Notes: a model not told the origin generated them from the sequence alone. A DNA stretch of 64,000 nt from Bin5 sp965218625 (GCA_965218625.1 CBDCLG010000009.1:1-64000); one strand, 5' to 3'; positions 27,244 to 36,660 are shown, counted from the first letter of the stretch. Made by a program: numbers and translations.

Positions 27244-28494
27244 TCAGAAGAGCGTAAATTGGGAGGCGTCGACGCGTCCGGCCTGGTGCATGAGTACAGC
27301 GTTCATCAGCTCGATGGCCAGCCGGGATTCGAGCGTCACGCCGGCGCGCACGCCCACACAGGGGTCGTGGCGCCCTTTTTCCAGGGCAAAGTCGATTTCA
27401 TCGAGGTTCTTGCGGACCGACTGCTGCGTTTTCTGGATTGTAGAGGTGGGCTTGAATCCGACGCGGCAGACCAGGGGGGAGCCGGTTGTCATGCCGCCGA
27501 TCAGCCCGCCGTGGCTGTTGGCCTGGTAGCCGCTGCGGCGAATCGGGTCGTTGTTCTCGCTGCCCTTGCGGGGGATGACGCGCACGCCGTCGCCCACTTC
27601 GCAGGACTGGACTGCGTTCAGCCCGCCGAGGGCGCCCATCAAGCGCAGTTTGAGGCTTTGATAGAGCGGCTCGCCGGCCAGAGACGGTGGATTGACGGCG
27701 ACTACTTCGACGGCGGCGCCGAGCGAATCGCCCTCGATGCGGGTGCCTTTGATCAGCTGCCCGGCCTCCTGGGCGAACTCTGCATCGAGCGAGCGAATCT
27801 CGGCTTCGTCCAGCCTGGCTTCGACCGCGGCGATCGCATCTGCTTCGATTGTTTGCGATTGTTGCTGCTCCGCCACGTTCTGGAAGTGTTGCGCCAGGCT
27901 CAGGTCGGTCTGCAGCGGGCCGACCTGCGAGATCGAAGAGATGATCTGTGTGCCGAAGCGTTCTCTCAGAAAGATGCGGGCGATGGACCCGCCGATCACG
28001 TCCGAGATTGTGGAGCGGTAGCTGGAACGGCCGCCGCCGCGAATGTCGACGAAGCCCTGCGACTTGTGATACTTCACCAGATCGGTATGGCCGGGGCGCA
28101 CCTCGCCGCGCGGACCGGCGAACTGGTCGTAGTGGCGTGAACGCTGCGACGTGGAGAGCACGAGCGCTGCGATCGGCTCGCCGGTTGTGAAGCCTTCCTC
28201 GTAGCTCTCGGTACCGGAGGCGGACTCGCCGCCGACTGCGATTGCCGGTCCTGAAAGGAGACGGTCGATTTCACCTTCCTCGTAGAGGCCGGAGAGCAGG
28301 ACCACCCTGTCGGCCTCCTGGCGCGGGGTGCCGTGGCGGTTGCTGCCGGGGCGGCGGCGGTCGAGATAGGACTGCACGTCGGCGCGGCTAAGGCGCAGTC
28401 CGGCGGGACAGCCGAAGACGATGGTGGTTACGCCGGGGCCGTGGGACTCGCCGGCGCCGGCGACTGCGAAGAGAGGGCCTCCCAGGATTTCCAT
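27244..28494 (-). CDS. aroC: Chorismate synthase
   Basis: FMN-dependent enzyme that makes chorismate from EPSP. The 416-residue protein has AGESHGPGVTTIVFGCPAG, RRPGSNRHGTPRQEAD, RPGHTDLVKY and the phosphate-binding GGRSSYRST (SARET in many homologues). SGYQANSHGGLIGGMTTG near the C-terminal third is also typical. It is somewhat longer than the usual 360-390 residues, mostly through inserts after position 190. The next gene upstream is trpF, 11 bases away. Confidence 0.95.
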   Translation of the reverse strand: MEILGGPLFAVAGAGESHGPGVTTIVFGCPAGLRLSRADVQSYLDRRRPGSNRHGTPRQEADRVVLLSGLYEEGEIDRLLSGPAIAVGGESASGTESYEEGFTTGEPIAALVLSTSQRSRHYDQFAGPRGEVRPGHTDLVKYHKSQGFVDIRGGGRSSYRSTISDVIGGSIARIFLRERFGTQIISSISQVGPLQTDLSLAQHFQNVAEQQQSQTIEADAIAAVEARLDEAEIRSLDAEFAQEAGQLIKGTRIEGDSLGAAVEVVAVNPPSLAGEPLYQSLKLRLMGALGGLNAVQSCEVGDGVRVIPRKGSENNDPIRRSGYQANSHGGLIGGMTTGSPLVCRVGFKPTSTIQKTQQSVRKNLDEIDFALEKGRHDPCVGVRAGVTLESRLAIELMNAVLMHQAGRVDASQFTLF

Positions 28495-28505
28495 GCTTCA
28501 GCCCC

Positions 28506-29210
28506 TCACTGGTCTTTGCCGCGGTCAGCCTGTGGGCTGCGCGTTTTGGCCGCGGCAACGAATGCCCGGACTGCGGCGGCGTCTTTGCGTCCGGGTGCGA
28601 TTTCGACGCCGCTGCTGACGTCAACGGCCCAGGGCTGTACTGCGTTGACGGCGGCGGCGATATTGTGCGGAGTCAGCCCGCCGGCGAGGACGAGGCGCGG
28701 GCAGGTGCGAGCGATTTCGGCGGCGGCCTGCCAGTCGGCGCGTTTGCCGGTGCCGCCGTACTCGTTGGGGTCGTAGGCGTCGACAAGGAGCTGGGGGCCG
28801 TCCGCGGGGCCGAGATCTGCGTACCACTCGGCATCGAGGCTGGCCTCGGCTGCGCTGGTCGGCCGCAGGGCCTTGAAGCCGCGTCCGCGCAGCGACTCGA
28901 CGACTGCGGGCGGCTCGTCGCCGTGCAGCTGGGCATAGTCAATATTGGCGCGCTGCAACGTTTCTTCGACAAAGTCAGCCGTTTCGTTGACGAAGACGCC
29001 GATACAGCGCGGCGCGTTGTGGGGCGTCGTGCGCCGGGCGTTTGCGGAGGTATCGCCGGCCAGTGCGGCGGTGATCTCGGCGGCCTTTTCGGGCGCGATG
29101 TAGCGGGGGGACTTGCTGAAGAAGATGAAGCCCAGGAAGTCGGCGCCGGCGCGGGCGGCGCAGAGGGCGTCTTCCAAATTGGTAATGCCGCAGATCTTTA
29201 CTCGCGTCAT
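28506..29210 (-). CDS. trpF: Phosphoribosylanthranilate isomerase
   Basis: Performs the Amadori rearrangement of PRA in tryptophan synthesis. The 234-residue TIM barrel opens with VKICGITNLEDALCAARAGAD (catalytic Cys) and LGFIFFSKSPRYI. The second catalytic residue is in LLVDAYD, and the phosphate site is LVLAGGLTPHNIAAAV followed by VDVSSGVE. A 35-residue C-terminal tail ends with a proline/arginine-rich stretch. It is a stand-alone enzyme, not fused to TrpC, although trpC lies two genes upstream. Confidence 0.93.
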   Translation of the reverse strand: MTRVKICGITNLEDALCAARAGADFLGFIFFSKSPRYIAPEKAAEITAALAGDTSANARRTTPHNAPRCIGVFVNETADFVEETLQRANIDYAQLHGDEPPAVVESLRGRGFKALRPTSAAEASLDAEWYADLGPADGPQLLVDAYDPNEYGGTGKRADWQAAAEIARTCPRLVLAGGLTPHNIAAAVNAVQPWAVDVSSGVEIAPGRKDAAAVRAFVAAAKTRSPQADRGKDQ

Positions 29211-29266
29211 TGTTTGACTCGCTTAGAATTCCTTCATCGCCGCAGGCCGGCTAAAGCAGCTGTCTT

Positions 29267-29998
29267 TCAGACTCCTGCCCCTGTAAGGGCCTGGCCCCAC
29301 ACGATCAGCGGGGCGATCGCGATGCTGGGGAGCAGGTTGGCGAACCTGATCCGCTTTACTTCGAGCAAAGACAGTCCGATGCCGAAAATGACGACGCCGC
29401 CGGTCGCGGTCAGCTCGATCACCCAGGGGGTCTGGCGGGTCACATCTCCCAGCCCGCCGCCGATTGCCATTGCCGCGGCGGACAAGCCGCCCTGCACGAG
29501 AGCTACAGTGCCGGCGCTGAGGAGAACACCCGGTCCGAGGCTGGCGGCGAAAGGGATGGCTGCGAAGCCGTCGAGTGTGCTTTTGACGGCGAGCAGGTCG
29601 TAGTCGCCCAGCAGCCCATCCTGGATGCTGCCCAGAATCGTCATCGGGCCGACGCAAAAGATCAGGCTAGAGGTGACGAATGCCCGCGTTACGCTCCAGC
29701 CGGCCGCTTTGCCCTGACCCAGCCGCGTGCCCCAGCGGGCCTCGGCCTGGGCGCCGAGCCAGTCGAGCCCGTCGGAAATCCGCATCAGCTCGCCGAGAAC
29801 CCCGCCGACAACGATACTGAAGAGGGGGATGAGGAGGTTGGCGGTCCCGCTCGCCATCACGACGCCGATCACGAGCACCATCAGGCCCAGTCCGTGCATG
29901 ACCGTTTCCTGCACCCTGGCCGACATACGGTTGCCGAGCAGCGTACCGATGGCGCCGCCGATCAGAACGGTGATGATGTTGAGGACAGTGCCGGTCAT
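29267..29998 (-). CDS. DUF554-family membrane protein
   Basis: The 243-residue protein has about six to seven membrane segments and family motifs including TVLNIITVLIGGAIGTLLGN, SLIFCVGPMTILGSIQDGL and LTATGGVVIFGIGLSLLEV. DUF554 (YdfK-like) proteins are widespread inner-membrane proteins of unproven function, suspected transporters. It sits inside the trp operon between trpC (48 bases upstream) and trpF (56 bases downstream), with no promoter or terminator of its own visible. A role in moving an aromatic compound is a possible inference from position only. Confidence 0.85.
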   Translation of the reverse strand: MTGTVLNIITVLIGGAIGTLLGNRMSARVQETVMHGLGLMVLVIGVVMASGTANLLIPLFSIVVGGVLGELMRISDGLDWLGAQAEARWGTRLGQGKAAGWSVTRAFVTSSLIFCVGPMTILGSIQDGLLGDYDLLAVKSTLDGFAAIPFAASLGPGVLLSAGTVALVQGGLSAAAMAIGGGLGDVTRQTPWVIELTATGGVVIFGIGLSLLEVKRIRFANLLPSIAIAPLIVWGQALTGAGV

Positions 29999-30046
29999 CA
30001 GGAATGCAATCCGGGCATGGGCCGATCGCTCTTGGATCTCCTTGGT

Positions 30047-30895
30047 TCAGCGCCTGCCGGCGCAGACAAACTCGCGCACTTGCTCGCCGCGTTCGGCGTG
30101 TGGCAGCTTGCAGAAGCTCTCGCCGACGAGAATGGCGTCGCAGCCCATTTCAGCCATTCGTTTCATGTCGGCCGGATTGCGGATCCCGCTTTCGCCGACC
30201 AGGAGTCTGTCCGCTGGAATCCGCTTACGCAGCCGGGCGGTTGTCTCGATGTCGACGGCGAAGGTCTTCAGATCGCGGTTGTTGACGCCAATTATATGCG
30301 CGTCGACTTCCAGCGCGCGTTCGACCTCTGCTTCGTCGTGGACTTCGACCAGCGCGGCCATGCCGAGTCGATTGGTCAGATTGAGCAGTTCCTGCAGCTG
30401 CTGTTTCCCCAGAACGGATACGATCAGCAGCAGCGCGTCGGCGCCGGCCGCGCGCGCTTCGTAGACCTGGTAGGGGTGATAGATGAACTCTTTGCGCAAG
30501 ACGGGTGTGCGAATTTCTGCGGCGAGCAGGTGCTCTTTGATTTCGGTCAGGTAGACGAGCTTCCCCTGGAAGAAGCGGGCGTCGGTCAGGCAGGAGATGG
30601 CGGCGGCGCCGTTGCGTGCGAACGTCTCGGCGATAGCGGTCGGCGACCAGTCCTGGGCGATGAGCCCCTGGGAGGGGCTGGCGCGTTTGACCTCGGCGAT
30701 GAGACTGGCGCCGGCTTCGGCGGTGAGCGCGGCGGCGAAATCCAGCGGCGGTTCGGCGACGGCGGCGAGCGCTTTGAGCTGTTCGAGAGGCGCCTCCTCG
30801 ATCAGCCGCTGCACCTCCTGCCGTTTCCAGGACATGATTTTGTCGAGCACCTGTCCTTTGTGTTTGCTAATCTCCAACTGCGAGAACCTGGCCAT
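30047..30895 (-). CDS. trpC: Indole-3-glycerol-phosphate synthase
   Basis: Closes the indole ring by decarboxylating CdRP. The 282-residue TIM barrel has an N-terminal helical extension, then LIAEVKRASPSQGLI (catalytic Lys and phosphate-binding), LRKEFIYHPYQVYEA, EVHDEAEVERAL, IGVNNRDLKTF and the phosphate site VGESGI. The ATG at 30895 lies 4 bases after the trpD stop, implying coupled translation. Confidence 0.95.
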   Translation of the reverse strand: MARFSQLEISKHKGQVLDKIMSWKRQEVQRLIEEAPLEQLKALAAVAEPPLDFAAALTAEAGASLIAEVKRASPSQGLIAQDWSPTAIAETFARNGAAAISCLTDARFFQGKLVYLTEIKEHLLAAEIRTPVLRKEFIYHPYQVYEARAAGADALLLIVSVLGKQQLQELLNLTNRLGMAALVEVHDEAEVERALEVDAHIIGVNNRDLKTFAVDIETTARLRKRIPADRLLVGESGIRNPADMKRMAEMGCDAILVGESFCKLPHAERGEQVREFVCAGRR

Positions 30896-30899
30896 TGGG

Positions 30900-31949
30900 T
30901 CACTGTCCGCCGCTCAAACTGCGGGTCATTTGGATGAATCTGTCGAGCAGGTCGCTGGCGGCGCCGCTGTCGATTGATTGCGCGGCGGCGTCAAGGCCGG
31001 CCTGCCAGCTGCCGCTGACGGTTGCGAGGGCTGCAGCCGCGTTCAATAGTACCACATCCCGCTTGGGGCCGCGCAGTTCGCCGCTCAGTATGCCGCGGGT
31101 GATGGCCGCGTTCACGGCTGCGTCTCCGCCTTTGAGTTCGTCCAGGGGTGCGGCGGGCAGTCCGAGGTCGGCTGCCGAGAGTTCACCTTGGTGGACGGCG
31201 CCGTCGAGCAGCTGGCTGAAGCGGTTGACGCCGCTCGTGGTGAGCTCGTCGACTGCGCGTCCGTCGTCGGTCGTGCCGTGGACGACGAAGGCGGCGGTGC
31301 AACCCATCTGGCCGAGTACCCGGGCCATCGGCATCGTCAGATTGGGGCTGGGCACGCCGATGACCTGATGGGTGGCGTTGGCGGGATTTGTGAGTGGGCC
31401 GAGTATGTTGAAGACGGTGCGGGTGGCCAACTCGCGGCGCGGGCCGATGGCGTACTTCATGGCCGGGTGGTAGAGAGGCGCGAAGAGGAAGCCGATACCG
31501 ATTTCCTCGATGCAAGCTGCAACCTGTTCAGGTCCGAGGCCGAGCTCGACGCCCAGCTCTTCGAGGACATCGGCGCTGCCGCACTGGCTGCTGGCGGAGC
31601 GGTTGCCGTGCTTGGCGACTTTTTCGCCGGCGCCGGCGACAACAAAGGCGACCGTGGTGCTGATGTTGAATGTCCCGGCCTGGTCGCCGCCGGTGCCGCA
31701 GGTGTCGAGCAGGCGCTGCCCGTCGAGGGCGGGGCGCACCTGGACTGCGACGCGTTTCATGGCGCGGGCGCAGCCGGTGATCTCGGCGACGCTTTCTCCC
31801 TTCTTGCGCAGAGCGGCCAGGAAGGCGCCGATCTGGGCGTCGGTGGACTCGCCGCCCATGATCTGTGTCATGGCCGCGTCGGCTGCGTCGGAGCTGAGGT
31901 CTTGTCCGGCGAAGACGGTCTCCAGCGCTTCATGAATGGGTGATGCCAT
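30900..31949 (-). CDS. trpD: Anthranilate phosphoribosyltransferase
   Basis: Transfers phosphoribose from PRPP to anthranilate. The 349-residue protein has the glycine-rich PRPP site DTCGTGGDQAGTFNIST, KHGNRSASSQCGSADVLEELG, the NPANATHQVIGV region and VHGTTDDGRAVDEL. It is monofunctional, without a fused TrpG domain, as expected with a separate trpG two genes upstream. GAGGAGG-type bases precede its ATG. Confidence 0.95.
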   Translation of the reverse strand: MASPIHEALETVFAGQDLSSDAADAAMTQIMGGESTDAQIGAFLAALRKKGESVAEITGCARAMKRVAVQVRPALDGQRLLDTCGTGGDQAGTFNISTTVAFVVAGAGEKVAKHGNRSASSQCGSADVLEELGVELGLGPEQVAACIEEIGIGFLFAPLYHPAMKYAIGPRRELATRTVFNILGPLTNPANATHQVIGVPSPNLTMPMARVLGQMGCTAAFVVHGTTDDGRAVDELTTSGVNRFSQLLDGAVHQGELSAADLGLPAAPLDELKGGDAAVNAAITRGILSGELRGPKRDVVLLNAAAALATVSGSWQAGLDAAAQSIDSGAASDLLDRFIQMTRSLSGGQ

Positions 31950-32007
31950 CAGTATTCCTCCTCTTGCCCCGAAGGGATAGAGCGATTCCGGTTGGGCGCG
32001 GAGGCGC

Positions 32008-33114
32008 TCAGCCGGCCTCCGGAGCAGTTACAGGTAGCTGTTCCATTTGAAGGTTCATAATCTGTTCGATTTCGGCGGCGAGCAGGGTATCGTCTGTCTC
32101 GCCCAGCGGCGGCAGCTCCCAGATTTCGAGCGAGCTGCGCACGGCGGCTGTCAGCGCGCTGACGAGAAAGGCGGCGTAGGTCGAAGCCGGGCTGTCCGAC
32201 ACCGGAATATCCGACTCTGATATTTCCGGCGCGCGGGCCGGCATCTCCCCTTGGCGGACGCCATCGAGCAGAAAGGTCACCGCCTGAAAGCTGAAGAGCC
32301 GCAGGTAGAGTTCAACCCGGTCCGGCAGGCTCGGGTCTGCCGGACAAGGGCCGTAGCGATCCCACCAGGTCGCGCGGCTTTGCTCCGCCCAGTCGTTTCC
32401 TTCGAAGAAGAGGAAGCGGGCGAGCTCCTGGGCCGGGTCGCCAAGGCCGAAGAATTCCCAGTCGACAAGCAGGACCCGGTCGGCGTGGAAGAGGGCGTTC
32501 TGCGCGGCCAGCTCTCCGTGGACCGGGGCGGGCGGTGTTTCGCCCAACTGCTGCAGGGCGGAGTCCACCGTCCGGTGCGCGGCCGACCACAGCAAGGCGA
32601 GGATTTCGCCCAGGAGAGGCGCAGCGCATAGCTCGATCCAGGCTTGCAGGGGCCCCTCGCCCGCCTGCCAGATCTGCCAGAAGGTGAGCAGGTTGAAAGG
32701 GTGCGGACTGAAGCGCTGCACTGCGCCCGGATCGGCGCGGTGGACGCGGGCAACCGTGTCGGCGAGCGCGGCCCTGTGATGGGGATCGGTTAACTGAACG
32801 GGCTCGCCAGCGGCCCAGCGGTAGACCAGGAGCTGCCGCGGCAGCCCGTGGGGATAGCGATCGTACCAAAGGGGTTGCGGCGCGAGACCGGCGGCGGCGA
32901 ACTGCTCGTGCCCGCTGAACTGGCGGCGGCTGCGGGCCTGGCCGGCATCGGTGAACATTTTGACGACCGCGTCCTGTCCGCCGCCGGCGCGTATGCGCCA
33001 GAGCAGATTGTCGCGCCCCTGCCAGTGGTCCACAACTGTCACATCCTGATTGTGGAAGCGGCTGGAAGGGGCGTCGGTGAGATAGTTATGAATGGCCTGC
33101 GTCCAATCGATCAT
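32008..33114 (-). CDS. Aminoglycoside phosphotransferase-fold kinase inside the trp operon
   Basis: The 368-residue protein has the APH/choline-kinase fold. RIRAGGGQDAVVKMF is the nucleotide-binding Lys strand, LLVYRWAAGEPV the hinge, HGELAAQNALFHADRVLLVD the catalytic and metal-binding loops, and DWEFFGLGDPAQELARFLF follows. The catalytic loop has Glu where most family members have Asp (HGDLxxxN), so activity may be altered, though HGE variants occur. It lies 14 bases after trpG and 58 before trpD. Relatives phosphorylate small hydroxylated molecules or antibiotics, and the substrate here cannot be predicted. Confidence 0.82.
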   Translation of the reverse strand: MIDWTQAIHNYLTDAPSSRFHNQDVTVVDHWQGRDNLLWRIRAGGGQDAVVKMFTDAGQARSRRQFSGHEQFAAAGLAPQPLWYDRYPHGLPRQLLVYRWAAGEPVQLTDPHHRAALADTVARVHRADPGAVQRFSPHPFNLLTFWQIWQAGEGPLQAWIELCAAPLLGEILALLWSAAHRTVDSALQQLGETPPAPVHGELAAQNALFHADRVLLVDWEFFGLGDPAQELARFLFFEGNDWAEQSRATWWDRYGPCPADPSLPDRVELYLRLFSFQAVTFLLDGVRQGEMPARAPEISESDIPVSDSPASTYAAFLVSALTAAVRSSLEIWELPPLGETDDTLLAAEIEQIMNLQMEQLPVTAPEAG

Positions 33115-33128
33115 ATCTAATCCGGCGT

Positions 33129-33725
33129 TCAGATACTGAGAAAATTTCGCAGCAGGTCGTGCCCGTACTGGGTCAGGATGCTTTCAGGGTGGAACTGCAC
33201 GCCGAAGATCGGCTTGGTGCGATGTTGCACGCCCATCAGCTCGCCCTCGACCGTGTGTGCGGTCGCAACCAGATCGGGCGGCAGCGGCTCTTCTACGATA
33301 AGGCTATGGTAGCGGGTCGCGGTAAAGGGGCTTGGGATGCCTGCGAAGAGTGCGCCGCCGCTGTGGTGGATCGGGCTGACCTTGCCATGCATCAGCCTGG
33401 GCGCGCGTATGACGGCGCCGCCGTGGACATGCCCGATGCACTGCTGCCCGAGACAGACGCCGAGGATTGGGGTTCTATCGCCCAGATGGCGAATGACGTC
33501 GTTGCTGACGCCGCTGTCTTCCTGGGGCGTTCCCGGCCCTGGGCTGATGATGACGCGGCTCGGCTGCTGTTCCATCAGCTCTTCGACCTCGATGGCGTCA
33601 TTGCGCCAGACGTGGATACGGTTCGCCTCCTCGCCACCCGGCAAGGGGGTCTCTCGTACGATTTCGCCCAGAAACTGAACCAGATTGTACGTGAAACTGT
33701 CGTAATTGTCGATGACCGCGATCAT
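33129..33725 (-). CDS. trpG: Anthranilate synthase glutamine amidotransferase component
   Basis: Supplies ammonia from glutamine to TrpE. The 198-residue class I amidotransferase has DNYDSFTYNLVQFLGE, PGPGTPQEDSGVS, the nucleophile elbow GVCLGQQCIG (Cys) and the catalytic His/Glu in GVQFHPESILT, so the triad is complete. It may also serve a PabB in folate synthesis, as in other bacteria; no pabB is in the window. A 239-base gap with no recognised gene separates it from trpS. Confidence 0.95.
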   Translation of the reverse strand: MIAVIDNYDSFTYNLVQFLGEIVRETPLPGGEEANRIHVWRNDAIEVEELMEQQPSRVIISPGPGTPQEDSGVSNDVIRHLGDRTPILGVCLGQQCIGHVHGGAVIRAPRLMHGKVSPIHHSGGALFAGIPSPFTATRYHSLIVEEPLPPDLVATAHTVEGELMGVQHRTKPIFGVQFHPESILTQYGHDLLRNFLSI

Positions 33726-33964
33726 GGCAGAATCCTGACGGCAGTGGATAGTGGATGGTGAACACCTGTTGTCGGAGGGCAGTTGGTCATGGGCGGCGGT
33801 GTTGCGGGGGGATATCCCTGCGCAAGGGAGGCCGCCAGCCCTGAGCCGCCGGAGGGCATTTTCGCCAGCAGGCGTGCCGAATTCGGGGCGTGAATGGGAT
33901 TTTCGGGCCCTCGGCTTCGGGCCGCGAACCGGGTCTGGCTGATTCGTTGCATTGGAGGCGGTTT

Positions 33965-35020
33965 CTAGGCTTTGGCCAGTCTCTTTTGGCGGCGTTCATT
34001 GGCGCGGCGAATGCGGTTCCAGACGCCGGTCAGCCCCATTGCCTTCTTCATCTCCATGAGCGTTTGCCGCGCCTGCTCCTGCGCGCGCTGGGTGCCTTCA
34101 TAGATGAGCTGGTCGGTGTACCCCGTTTGCTCGGCGTAGAAGGCTCGCCGCTCGCGAATCGGTTCGAGGAAGGCTTCGAGCGCGTTGTATAGCTTGGTCT
34201 TTACCTCGACGTCGCCGACGGCGCCCTCGCGATAGCGGCTCTTGAGGTCTTCCACTTCGGCTTTGTCGGGGTTGAAGGTTTCGTGATAGCCGAATACCGG
34301 ATTGCCTTCGACGGTGCCGGGGATGTCGGCGCGGATGCGATTGGGGTCGGTGTACATGCTCATGACACTCTTTCTGACGGTGGCGGAGTCGTCGCTGAGC
34401 AGAATCGCGTTGCCCAGGCTCTTGCTCATCTTGGCCTGACCGTCGGTGCCGACGAGTGTGCCGCCGACGATGTAGGCGTCCGGCAGGGGGAAGACTTCGG
34501 CGTAGGCGTTGTTGAAGCGGCGGGCGATCTGGCGGCTTATCTCGATGTGGGACTCGTTGTCCTTGCCGACGGGCACGAGGTGGGCGCGCGGCATGAGGAT
34601 GTCGGCGGCCTGCAGGACGGGGTAGCCGAGCAGGTTGTAGGGCATCTGATCCATGCCGGCGGCGGCGGCCATGTCCTTAATGGTGGGCAGCTGCTGCAGG
34701 CGCTCGACGGTGACCATGCCGCTGAGGATGAGGTGCATTTCGTAGATCTCGTGCACGGCCGACTGGAGGTAGAAGGAGGTCTTTTGCGGGTCGATGCCGA
34801 TCGCCAGGTGGTCGAGCACGATGTCGCGCGCGTTCTGGCCGATCTGGGCGACGTCTTCCTTAGTCGGCTTGGTGGTCAGCATATGGAGGTCGGCGATGAT
34901 GAAAAGGCATTCGTACTCTTCCTGGAAGGCGAGACGGTACTGCAGGCTGCCGACGTAATGGCCGAGATGCAGTTTGCCGGTGGGACGGTCGCCGGTGAGG
35001 ATTCGTTTTTTCTGTGTCAT
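33965..35020 (-). CDS. trpS: Tryptophanyl-tRNA synthetase
   Basis: Charges tRNA-Trp. The 351-residue class I synthetase has the HIGH-type motif KLHLGHYVG (PTGKLHLGHYVGSL) near residue 15 and the KMSKS loop AKMSKSLGN near residue 200. It sits 54 bases after trpE within the T-box-controlled unit. That is logical, because uncharged tRNA-Trp, the T-box signal, then raises both tryptophan supply and the charging enzyme. Confidence 0.95.
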   Translation of the reverse strand: MTQKKRILTGDRPTGKLHLGHYVGSLQYRLAFQEEYECLFIIADLHMLTTKPTKEDVAQIGQNARDIVLDHLAIGIDPQKTSFYLQSAVHEIYEMHLILSGMVTVERLQQLPTIKDMAAAAGMDQMPYNLLGYPVLQAADILMPRAHLVPVGKDNESHIEISRQIARRFNNAYAEVFPLPDAYIVGGTLVGTDGQAKMSKSLGNAILLSDDSATVRKSVMSMYTDPNRIRADIPGTVEGNPVFGYHETFNPDKAEVEDLKSRYREGAVGDVEVKTKLYNALEAFLEPIRERRAFYAEQTGYTDQLIYEGTQRAQEQARQTLMEMKKAMGLTGVWNRIRRANERRQKRLAKA

Positions 35021-35074
35021 TGGTTACTCCCGGGAGGGCAAAGTCTTGGAAGAAGCAGATTTCAGGCGCATCGT

Positions 35075-36616
35075 TCAGTTTCCGAATCCTTCTTCGGCGC
35101 GCTGCACGGCGGCGGAGAGGGCCTTGGCTTTGTTGAGCGTTTCGTGCCATTCATAGGTGGGGTCGCTGTCGGCGACGATGCCGCCGCCTGCCTGCAGGTG
35201 GCAGGTCTTTCCCTGCATGACGATTGTGCGGATGGCGATGCAGGTGTCCATGGTGCCGTCGTAGTCGAGGTAGCCTACCGCGCCGGCGTAGAGTCCGCGG
35301 CGGAGGCCTTCGAGCTCTTCGATGATCTCCATGGCTCGCACTTTGGGCGCGCCGCTGACGGTGCCGGCGGGGAAAGTGGCCTTGAGCAGGCTGATGGCGT
35401 CGTGGCCGGGGGCGAGCTGGCCCTGCACGTCGCTGACGATGTGCATTACGTGGCTGTAGCGTTCGATCACCATCATCTCGGGCACCTGGACGGTACCGTA
35501 TTCGCATACGCGTCCCAGGTCGTTGCGGCCGAGGTCGACGAGCATCACGTGTTCGGCCCGCTCCTTGGGGTCGTTCAGAAGGCCTTCGGCGAGGGCGTCG
35601 TCCTCGGCCGGCGTCTGGCCGCGCCAGCGGGTGCCGGCGATGGGGTGGAGAAAGGCGCGGCCGTCTTCGAGCCTGACGTGCATTTCCGGACTGGAGCCTA
35701 TAATCCAGAGCGGTTCGCCGCTGCCGGGGTCTTCGGTGAGCCCGACCATGTCGTTGAACTCAAGAAAGTACATGTAGGGAGAAGGGTTCAGCATGCGCAG
35801 GGCGCGGTAGATGGCGAACGGTTCTGCGTCGGTTGGGCGGCTGAGGCGCTGGCTGGGAACGACCTGGAAGATGTCGCCGGCGGCGATGTACTCTTTGGCC
35901 CGTCGCACTACCTTTTCGTACTCCTGCTGGGTGAAGTTGCTGCTCCAATCGACGCGGCTGTCTACGCGCGGGTTCTTCGGGTGGGCGAAGGGCTGACGCA
36001 GGTCGCTGACGATAGCGTCGATGCGGGCGACTGCGTCGTCATAGGCAGCTCGGATTTTCTGGCCTGCCGGCGCGCCATTCGCCTCGATTCGCATGTTGGC
36101 GATGACGAGCAGTTTGTGCTGGACGTGATCGAAGACGACCAGGTTGTCGCTGAAGAGCAAGAGCATGTCGGGAATTGCCAGCTTCTGCTGTGCGGTCTGC
36201 GGCAGGCGCTCGATGAATCGAACGGTGTCGTAGCCGAAGTAGCCGACAGCGCCGCCGGAGAAGCGGGGCAGTCCCGGGACCTCGACGGGCCGGCGCTCGG
36301 CCAGCAGGCTGCGGACCGCGGCAAAGGGATCGCCCTGGCGCCGTTCCAGCTCGGCGCCGTCGCCTGTACCGACGACGAGCTGGTCTCCGCGGGCGCACAG
36401 CGTCAGCGGGGGCCGCACGCCGAGAAAGCTGTAACGGCCCACCTGCTCGCCCTTCTCGACGGACTCCAGCAGGAAGGAAGGGCCGCCGTTTCGGAGCTTG
36501 AGATAGACCGAAACGGGCGTTTCGAGATCGGCGGGCAACTCGCGGAAAACGGGGATGGTATTGCCGCAGGCCGCCAACTCTTTAACTTCCTCCAGCGTAG
36601 GGCTGTAGGTTGCCAT
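35075..36616 (-). CDS. trpE: Anthranilate synthase component I
   Basis: Converts chorismate to anthranilate with TrpG ammonia. The 513-residue protein starts at ATG 36616, with AAGGAAG upstream. It carries the tryptophan feedback motif LLES-x10-S (LLESVEKGEQVGRYS) and the chorismate-binding motifs PSPYMYFLEF, PIAGTRWRG and LVDLGRNDLGRV. Allosteric inhibition by Trp is expected. It is the first gene of the minus-strand aromatic operon, directly after the T-box leader. The long plus-strand frame across it is an antisense artefact. Confidence 0.96.
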   Translation of the reverse strand: MATYSPTLEEVKELAACGNTIPVFRELPADLETPVSVYLKLRNGGPSFLLESVEKGEQVGRYSFLGVRPPLTLCARGDQLVVGTGDGAELERRQGDPFAAVRSLLAERRPVEVPGLPRFSGGAVGYFGYDTVRFIERLPQTAQQKLAIPDMLLLFSDNLVVFDHVQHKLLVIANMRIEANGAPAGQKIRAAYDDAVARIDAIVSDLRQPFAHPKNPRVDSRVDWSSNFTQQEYEKVVRRAKEYIAAGDIFQVVPSQRLSRPTDAEPFAIYRALRMLNPSPYMYFLEFNDMVGLTEDPGSGEPLWIIGSSPEMHVRLEDGRAFLHPIAGTRWRGQTPAEDDALAEGLLNDPKERAEHVMLVDLGRNDLGRVCEYGTVQVPEMMVIERYSHVMHIVSDVQGQLAPGHDAISLLKATFPAGTVSGAPKVRAMEIIEELEGLRRGLYAGAVGYLDYDGTMDTCIAIRTIVMQGKTCHLQAGGGIVADSDPTYEWHETLNKAKALSAAVQRAEEGFGN

Positions 36617-36660
36617 CGTAACTTCCTTTCTCACTGTTTGGCGGCGGGTTTCCGCCTGAA

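Noticed and set aside
25509..27257. Open frame of 582 codons on the plus strand
   Set aside because: Antisense to aroKB, whose motifs are unambiguous; long shadows are expected at high GC.
33722..33952. 76-codon minus-strand frame between trpS and trpG
   Set aside because: Overlaps the trpG start, is proline-rich, and lacks a ribosome-binding site.
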